The notes under the pieces are model-generated. The model did no database searches. It saw only the letters and a program-made list of their open reading frames with translations, and was not told the origin of the DNA. Below are positions 8,401 through 10,977 of a stretch of 10,977 bases of DNA, piece by piece; the stretch's first letter is position 1; the number at the start of each line of letters is the position of its first letter. The DNA is from Desulfonema limicola (lineage in GTDB: Bacteria; Desulfobacterota; Desulfobacteria; Desulfobacterales; Desulfosalsimonadaceae), in assembly GCA_020722245.1 (NCBI GenBank), contig DYLE01000060.1, forward strand, positions 1-10,977. Reading direction: 5' to 3'. The position numbers and the translations under genes were made by a program.

Positions 8401-9094
8401 GGTTGTTCTCGTCAGCTTCGATGTGGAGGTCTTTTCCGAAAAAACACCGGTCTTTTCCATGAAAACGGGATTTGGCTTCTTTCCGGAGCAGGCCCTGGCC
8501 CAGCAGGTGGGGCTGGGGGCCACCGAAGAAGAAGTCAAATGGCTGGATGAACCCCACAGCTTTTTTGTGGATCTCACAACAAAACCCCAAAAATACTTCG
8601 GCGGAAAAATAAGGCTTCCGGGCCCCATGCTGCTCATGATCGACCGGATCACGGGTTACTGGAAAAACGGCGGCGAAAAAGCCCTCGGCCGGATTCGGGC
8701 GGAAAAAACCGTCGATCCCGGCGAATGGTTTTTCAAGGCCCACTTCTTTCATGACCCGGTTCAGCCGGGCTCCCTTGGGGTGGAAGGCATCATCCAGACC
8801 CTTCAATTTTATATGATCCACGAAGGTATGCACAAAGGCTTGAAAAACCCCCGCTTTGAGCCTGTCGCCCTCAACCATGCGGTCACCTGGAAATACCGGG
8901 GGCAGGTCACGCCGGATAAAAAACGGATCCTCATTGAAATGGACATCACGGACAGGGGAAAGGATGCCAGCGGCGTCTATGCGATTGCGAACGCCTGGCT
9001 GTGGGCGGACAATCTTCGCATCTTCAATGTGAAAAACCTTCGGGTCAACATGGTGGAGGATTTGAGGATCAAGGGCAAAAACAGACGCCCTTAA
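2420..9094 (+). CDS. pfaC: PUFA synthase subunit, KS-CLF-AT-(hotdog)x4; PfaB/PfaC-type fusion
   Basis: This is a 2224-residue iterative fatty-acid/polyketide synthase subunit. Domains in order: (1) Ketosynthase, about 1-443, with Cys196 in DAACASS, His331 in HATGT and His367 in NMGH, so condensation-competent. (2) KS-like chain-length factor, about 460-800; Glu635/636 (TVSSEELSG) replaces the active Cys and the HATGT motif is missing. (3) Acyltransferase, about 888-1217, with Ser978 in GFSAGE and His1096 in AIHCPE. (4) Linker, about 1230-1428, proline/serine-rich around a charged amphipathic helix at 1322-1367. (5) Four FabA-like hotdog modules, about 1429-1612, 1639-1824, 1846-2029 and 2058-2217. 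Modules 2 and 4 carry the catalytic signature (His1714 and Glu1728; His2108 and Glu2122). Modules 1 and 3 are degenerate. No carrier protein is visible, so it must act on ACPs of the upstream subunit. By analogy with PfaC, the dehydratases would dehydrate and isomerise to give cis double bonds anaerobically. Usual PfaC is KS-CLF-DH-DH with AT encoded separately (PfaB). The fused AT recalls myxobacterial Pfa3, but no C-terminal lysophosphatidate acyltransferase follows. The product cannot be read from sequence. Confidence 0.9.
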   Translation: MPFEPIAIIGQSCVLPGALTPGELWNRIAAGEDLITRAPDGYWRTDPNLVMADFRPDSKDTTWCDRGGYVQGFEAVFNPDGFAIPKQEIMKFSRPVHWLLHACREALQDAGYWEAPHLDAGLIIGNLSYPSSAMSAFAESIWLDAQPKEFMAGMARSLAKVSKPHAINRFMSGLPAHIAAQALGLRKGAFALDAACASSLFAVRLACDRLHDRKADLMLAGGVQGSDDLIIHIGFCTLQAMSKTGQSRPFNKNADGLIPAEGAGIIVLKRLSDAVRAGDRVYAVIRGIGLSNDGRGQGLLVPSAEGQVRAMESAYRMSGIQPAQISLIECHATGTKVGDDVEIESTRRIFKGLSGIPIGSIKSNMGHPITASGIAGIIKITGAMKAKMRPATLHVEEPSEKLKNTPFRLLQEIEDWPSKTPRLAAVSNFGFGGNNAHLILEEWDGRSPKKNTKYQGLKKTKIAVVGIGVVAAFTGGREEFAKAVFSGKNVLKNTDVDSPMGKADCFELPLTGLRFFPAALEQTLPQQLLMLKAATESIERIKNLDAERTGVFVGMGCDGEVARSGICWRLPQFVCDWLHIKSLDQNAREWIESVKNTIHPGREASTILGAMPNVAANRINSQFDLKGQSLTVSSEELSGIRALELALRALKAEEINAAIVGAVDISCEPVHMAAAEKVLDRCRQTPGDAAIALVLKREEDARKSKDTIYALFSDEPFDKVDLELSIEDETQSVTPIIGHAHAASGLLHVAAAVLACRYRARPTTPGSLSIPWLSEKGRSARVKIHALGGQSSVITVEEDPKSRPGHLCIDTLPALHVYSGRDLPEVLRNLHAGAESDNGPGRLVIVAQSPLQLEGLKKKAGELLGRGENAKRLFNEEGIYFCAHPHEGEVAFVFAGAGAAYPDMGKPLYLAFPELFDEIMSRFNLSATDIAENLPSLIPNSPLTPEGMLWESSFLCQFHAIISQTYLGLKPHAAIGFSAGETNALFAMGAWKDMGGILSALKKNRVYTHEIGGAFHVVQQAWRWGPNKKPKWGNWGILAPEARVQEAIAAEPLVHITLINAPDHVVISGESSACDRVIDKIGRHRAYPLNFDIAIHCPEILVYADQWLKLHTLPTARVPGVRFYTSSTSTYYHPTREKAAQAILGMASQVVNFPLMIQNAWNDGVRIFIEHGPQNRCAQWIDQILGDKPHLAVSLDRRERSPLVQLFHAAAGLKAAGIRINDQALYNLLSPSQKNKDKSRQGLVKPTPTKTYRVHPPPILLPPLPENKNIGEPLSGSADSPEAKSDGPSATIQVMAPAPWLPPVMEEYEGPGEEREISPAAVDILKRIEAQTAMVAELHQDFLRRHSEVHRYYLDCCQSLLSRIARMPGSKTLSSAQDLSPSASHKPPSSSPVGSLPPKVVPPTPGPRPDPMKAQFENAVSIPPTGPRFSKQQLEILASGRISEVFGEMFKIQDDYPRQVRLPEYPLLLADRITGLDAKPGSMGKGIIWTETDVTPGAWYLHDIHMPAGITVESGQCDLALISYLGADFQNKGKRVYRLLGCDLMYYGNLPRVGDTLCYQIHVDGYATIGETRIFFFRYDCRINGELRLSVRNAQAGFFSDEELAASSGILWNPETADHKPDGEAVVAPPYVACTRHEFSAEQVKAFSEERVYECFGPGFEIAQTHSKTPKIQSGMMRLIDRVTRFDPRGGPWGRGYLRVENQIDPKAWYLTCHFKNDPCMPGTLMSEACLQALSFYLAAMGYTLKRDGWRFEPVPHEVVSVKCRGQVTPKSKLLVYEVFVEELEIAKGLYPTLYADVLATCDGLKILHIRRAGIRLFPGWPLDCQPDLLDGHEEKGPVAKIGDMAFGYRSLLACAFGKPSEAFGEMAKKYDEGYHIPRLPGPPYHFMSRVSRIEAEMEALKPGQAIEVMYDVPPDAWYFKENSCPTVPFCVLMEVGLQPCGWLAVFSGGPNASDQPLFFRNLDGTGTMTREVIPSSSRLTTRTTLTHVSRISGVVLVSFDVEVFSEKTPVFSMKTGFGFFPEQALAQQVGLGATEEEVKWLDEPHSFFVDLTTKPQKYFGGKIRLPGPMLLMIDRITGYWKNGGEKALGRIRAEKTVDPGEWFFKAHFFHDPVQPGSLGVEGIIQTLQFYMIHEGMHKGLKNPRFEPVALNHAVTWKYRGQVTPDKKRILIEMDITDRGKDASGVYAIANAWLWADNLRIFNVKNLRVNMVEDLRIKGKNRRP

Positions 9095-9097
9095 GCG

Positions 9098-9739
9098 CTA
9101 TTCCAGCTTGACCACCTTCACCCCGAACTGCTGGTTCAAGGTCTTTGCCAGCGGCCGGCCGAACAAGAAATCCAGCATGGATTCGGGGATGTTCCCTTTT
9201 TTCATCGCCAGCTCCCGAAAATGCGCATCATGATTGACCATCCGCTGCAGTCCTTGCGCCCCCCGGCTGTCCCCTGAGGCCCGCAGATCCACCAGACGAC
9301 GGATCTCGTCATAGGCGCATTCGGCTTCATGGGCGTTCACAAGGTCCATGAGCCAAGAAATTTTCTGAAGGATATGGCTTCGGGTGAGACAGCGATGATA
9401 ATACACGGTGATGCTTTGCGTCGAATCCCAGCATTTCTGCGCCCGGCATTCAACAGGCCGATGCGCATAGATGCGACAGGCCTTGTGGGCGTCGTCGTAA
9501 TACATACAGGCGGCGGATGCCGTCTCGCTCTTGATCTTGACGATCTCCGAATCCAGGCGAATCACCCCTCCCTGAACATTATCGCGGGCCATCTCCCCTT
9601 TGCGTAGGGTATACAGATCGCCCAGCCCGATAACGCCTTCGTCCACCAGGGGACTGTCCGCATCATGAAGCGCCGGGCCGCCCTTCATGCAACAGGCGCC
9701 GCATCGGCGGCATTCCGTGACCGGCGGTTGTTTTTTCAA
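9098..9739 (-). CDS. YkgJ-family (CxxCxxCC) putative metal-binding cysteine-cluster protein
   Basis: A 213-residue protein with the family signature at its N-terminus: Cys10, Cys13, Cys16 and Cys17 in CRRCGACC. The second conserved block CRIYAHRPVECR (Cys88, Cys98) is followed by Cys103 and Cys117, with Cys78 and Cys141 in between or beyond. The family is annotated as a zinc- or iron-chelating domain, probably an iron-sulfur-type cluster binder, and its reaction is generally unknown. No signal peptide or membrane segment is visible, so it is expected to be cytoplasmic. The start is TTG (complement of 9737-9739): no ATG or GTG lies between it and the upstream in-frame stop at 9788-9790, and a GAGGGG ribosome site sits 6 nt before it. 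It lies downstream of the PFOR gene but behind a strong terminator, so it may need its own promoter. It converges on the synthase gene with only 3 bp between stop codons. Confidence 0.85.
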   Translation of the reverse strand: MKKQPPVTECRRCGACCMKGGPALHDADSPLVDEGVIGLGDLYTLRKGEMARDNVQGGVIRLDSEIVKIKSETASAACMYYDDAHKACRIYAHRPVECRAQKCWDSTQSITVYYHRCLTRSHILQKISWLMDLVNAHEAECAYDEIRRLVDLRASGDSRGAQGLQRMVNHDAHFRELAMKKGNIPESMLDFLFGRPLAKTLNQQFGVKVVKLE

Positions 9740-9745
9740 AACCTT

Positions 9746-9751
9746 CCCCTC
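9746..9751 (-). promoter_or_regulatory. Ribosome-binding site deciding the TTG start of the cysteine-cluster gene
   Basis: Read on the - strand, GAGGGG ends 6 nt before the TTG start at 9739. It supports initiation at this rare start codon, since no alternative ATG or GTG lies upstream before the in-frame TGA at 9788-9790 and the cysteine signature begins only nine residues into the protein. Confidence 0.6.
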
Positions 9752-9770
9752 AAAAACCAGATTCCGTTTG

Positions 9771-9807
9771 AAAAACCAAAGGCCGTTTCATGCGCAAACG
9801 GCCTTTG
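9771..9807 (-). terminator. Rho-independent terminator after the PFOR gene
   Basis: A perfect 12-bp inverted repeat: arms 9777-9788 and 9796-9807, loop CATGCGC on the + strand (9789-9795). On the - strand the stem is followed by GG and then five T residues (9771-9775), and it begins 26 nt after the PFOR stop codon. It therefore fits intrinsic termination of PFOR transcription. A 7-bp inverted repeat (9760-9766 with 9808-9814) encloses the hairpin, so a larger compound stem is possible. On the + strand the stem is followed by GCGGAATC and not a T-run, so it is not an obvious terminator for the synthase operon. Confidence 0.8.
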
Positions 9808-9833
9808 CGGAATCGAGTGGTCAAGGAATATAG

Positions 9834-10977
9834 CTACTTGTCTTTATTTTTTTCAGCACCTTCTTCGCAAATCGATTTCGGGTCGGCCATCAGTTTGAGC
9901 TTATCATACCGGCGGTTGAGCTCCTCTTGAATCCGGGCGCGGAGCCTTCTGGATTCATCCGGGTAGGTTTTTTCCAGGGAGGCGAACCGGTTCTCACCGG
10001 AAAGGAACTCCTGAATCGTTCCATCCGGAGCCTTGGATTCAAGGATAAAGGGGTTTTTCCCCTCCAGCTCCAGCATGGGGTTATAGCGATACAGCGGCCA
10101 GTAGCCGGAGGCCACCGCCCGTTTTTCCTCCTCCTGGCTCTTCCCCATCCCCGCCTTCAGCCCCTGGTTGATGCAGGGGGCATAACAGATGATCAGGGAA
10201 GGGCCGGAATAGCTGTCGGCCTCGATGAACGCTTTGAGCATCTGCTGTTTATTGGCGCCCATGGCCACGGATGCGACATACACATACCCGTAGGTCATGG
10301 CCATCAATCCCAGGTCTTTTTTCCCGCTCTTTTTCCCGGACGCGGTAAACTTCGCCACCGCGCCGGTCGGGGTGGCCTTTGAGGACTGGCCGCCGGTGTT
10401 GGAATAGACCTCGGTATCCAGCACCAGAAGATTGATGTCCTCTCCGGAAGCGATCACATGATCGATTCCTCCGTATCCGATGTCATAGGCCCATCCGTCG
10501 CCGCCGAAAGCCCAGATGGATTTTTTCACCAGAAGGTCCGCCATGCCTTCAATGGAGGCAAGCAAGGGGGTTTTTTCCGTCTTTAAAAGCAGGGATTGGA
10601 TTCGACGGCCATGGGTCAGCGACGCCTTGGCGTCATTCATCCCCTTCAGCCATCCGGCCATGGCCTCCTTTAACCCGGCCGGAATACCCGTTTCCATGGC
10701 CTCCTTAATCAAACCCGCCAGTTTCTTCCGACGCTGGCCATAGGACAGGCCGATCCCATAGGCGAACTCCGCGGCATCCTCAAACAGGGAGTTTCCCCAG
10801 ACCGGGCCGTGGCCTTCCCTGTTGGTGCAGTAGGGCATGGACGGGGCGCTGGCCCCCCAGATGGAGGAACAGCCGGTGGCGTTGCCGATGATCATCCGCT
10901 CGCCGAACAGCTGTGTTAAAACCTTGACATAAGGGGTTTCGCCGCATCCGGGGCACGCCCCGCTGAATTCGAACAGC
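9834..10977 (-). CDS. nifJ: Pyruvate:ferredoxin (flavodoxin) oxidoreductase, C-terminal third, 5' partial
   Basis: The frame runs open to the right edge. Translation there starts LFEFSGACPGCGETPY and continues through the ATG at 10893-10895, so that ATG is internal and the gene starts outside the window. About 380 residues are present, against a usual single-chain PFOR length of roughly 1170-1200. The segment is the thiamine-diphosphate domain. It has CPGC (Cys codons at 10953-10955 and 10944-10946), ATGCSS and YAPCINQG, which supply the four ligands of the proximal [4Fe-4S] cluster. It also has the TPP/Mg motif GDGWAYDIGYGGIDH with a downstream EVYSNTGGQ. The enzyme decarboxylates pyruvate with CoA to acetyl-CoA, CO2 and reduced ferredoxin or flavodoxin in the cytoplasm. 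The last dozen residues are charged (EEGAEKNKDK) and probably a disordered tail. This gene is the main pointer to an anaerobic host. Acetyl-CoA from it could feed malonyl-CoA for the adjacent synthase, but the genes converge and a shared role is only inferred. Confidence 0.95.
   Translation of the reverse strand, partial: LFEFSGACPGCGETPYVKVLTQLFGERMIIGNATGCSSIWGASAPSMPYCTNREGHGPVWGNSLFEDAAEFAYGIGLSYGQRRKKLAGLIKEAMETGIPAGLKEAMAGWLKGMNDAKASLTHGRRIQSLLLKTEKTPLLASIEGMADLLVKKSIWAFGGDGWAYDIGYGGIDHVIASGEDINLLVLDTEVYSNTGGQSSKATPTGAVAKFTASGKKSGKKDLGLMAMTYGYVYVASVAMGANKQQMLKAFIEADSYSGPSLIICYAPCINQGLKAGMGKSQEEEKRAVASGYWPLYRYNPMLELEGKNPFILESKAPDGTIQEFLSGENRFASLEKTYPDESRRLRARIQEELNRRYDKLKLMADPKSICEEGAEKNKDK

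Noticed and set aside
9777..9807. The stem-loop as a bidirectional terminator or a mobile-element end.
   Set aside because: The + strand side has no T-run and the synthase stop is almost 700 bp away. No transposase gene, paired terminal repeat or target duplication is visible.
9819..9830. TTGACC on the - strand as a -35 box for the cysteine-cluster gene.
   Set aside because: No acceptable -10 element lies about 17 nt downstream; that position is inside the terminator stem (CCGTTT).
10893..10895. ATG at 10893-10895 as the start of a 353-residue protein.
   Set aside because: The upstream in-frame sequence contains the CPGC cluster-ligand motif of PFOR, so this Met is internal.
1..10977. CRISPR array, tRNA, rRNA or insertion sequence.
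   Set aside because: No regularly spaced repeats, tRNA-like cloverleaf or transposase motif were seen. Nearly all the sequence is accounted for by four genes.

Overview
The window carries the 3' part of a multidomain polyunsaturated-fatty-acid (PUFA) synthase locus on the + strand. It faces two - strand genes: a small cysteine-cluster protein and the C-terminal part of a pyruvate:ferredoxin (flavodoxin) oxidoreductase. A single-chain PFOR indicates an anaerobe. With the Pfa-type synthase and the moderately GC-rich coding sequence (judged by eye, not counted), it suggests a Desulfobacterota or former deltaproteobacterial lineage. That assignment is an inference; there is no rRNA or marker gene here.

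Layout. (1) About 2-2401 (+): C-terminal part of a PfaA-type subunit, cut by the left edge inside an acyl carrier protein domain, followed by a ketoreductase and a PKS-type double-hotdog dehydratase. (2) 2420-9094 (+): a 2224-residue protein with order ketosynthase, chain-length-factor-like ketosynthase, acyltransferase, a proline/serine-rich linker with an amphipathic helix, then four FabA-like hotdog modules forming two dehydratase pairs. It fuses PfaB-type acyltransferase and PfaC-type functions in one chain. (3) 9098-9739 (-): YkgJ/CxxCxxCC-family protein, TTG start, stop codon 3 bp from that of the synthase. (4) 9740-9833: short intergenic region with a strong stem-loop and T-run that terminates the PFOR gene. 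(5) 9834-10977 (-): C-terminal third of PFOR, cut by the right edge.

How it fits together. The first subunit would supply the tandem carrier proteins, ketoreduction and one dehydration. The second would supply condensation (KS plus CLF), acyl transfer and the FabA-like dehydration/isomerisation that places cis double bonds without oxygen. A stand-alone enoyl reductase (PfaD/Pfa1), a phosphopantetheinyl transferase and the N-terminal KS-AT of the first subunit are expected outside the window. The domain order resembles what I recall of the myxobacterial Pfa2-Pfa3 arrangement, but without a C-terminal acylglycerol-phosphate acyltransferase. The two synthase genes are in the same reading frame, separated by one amber codon and six sense codons, and are probably co-transcribed and translationally coupled. 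The two - strand genes are housekeeping or redox genes not obviously linked to lipid synthesis.
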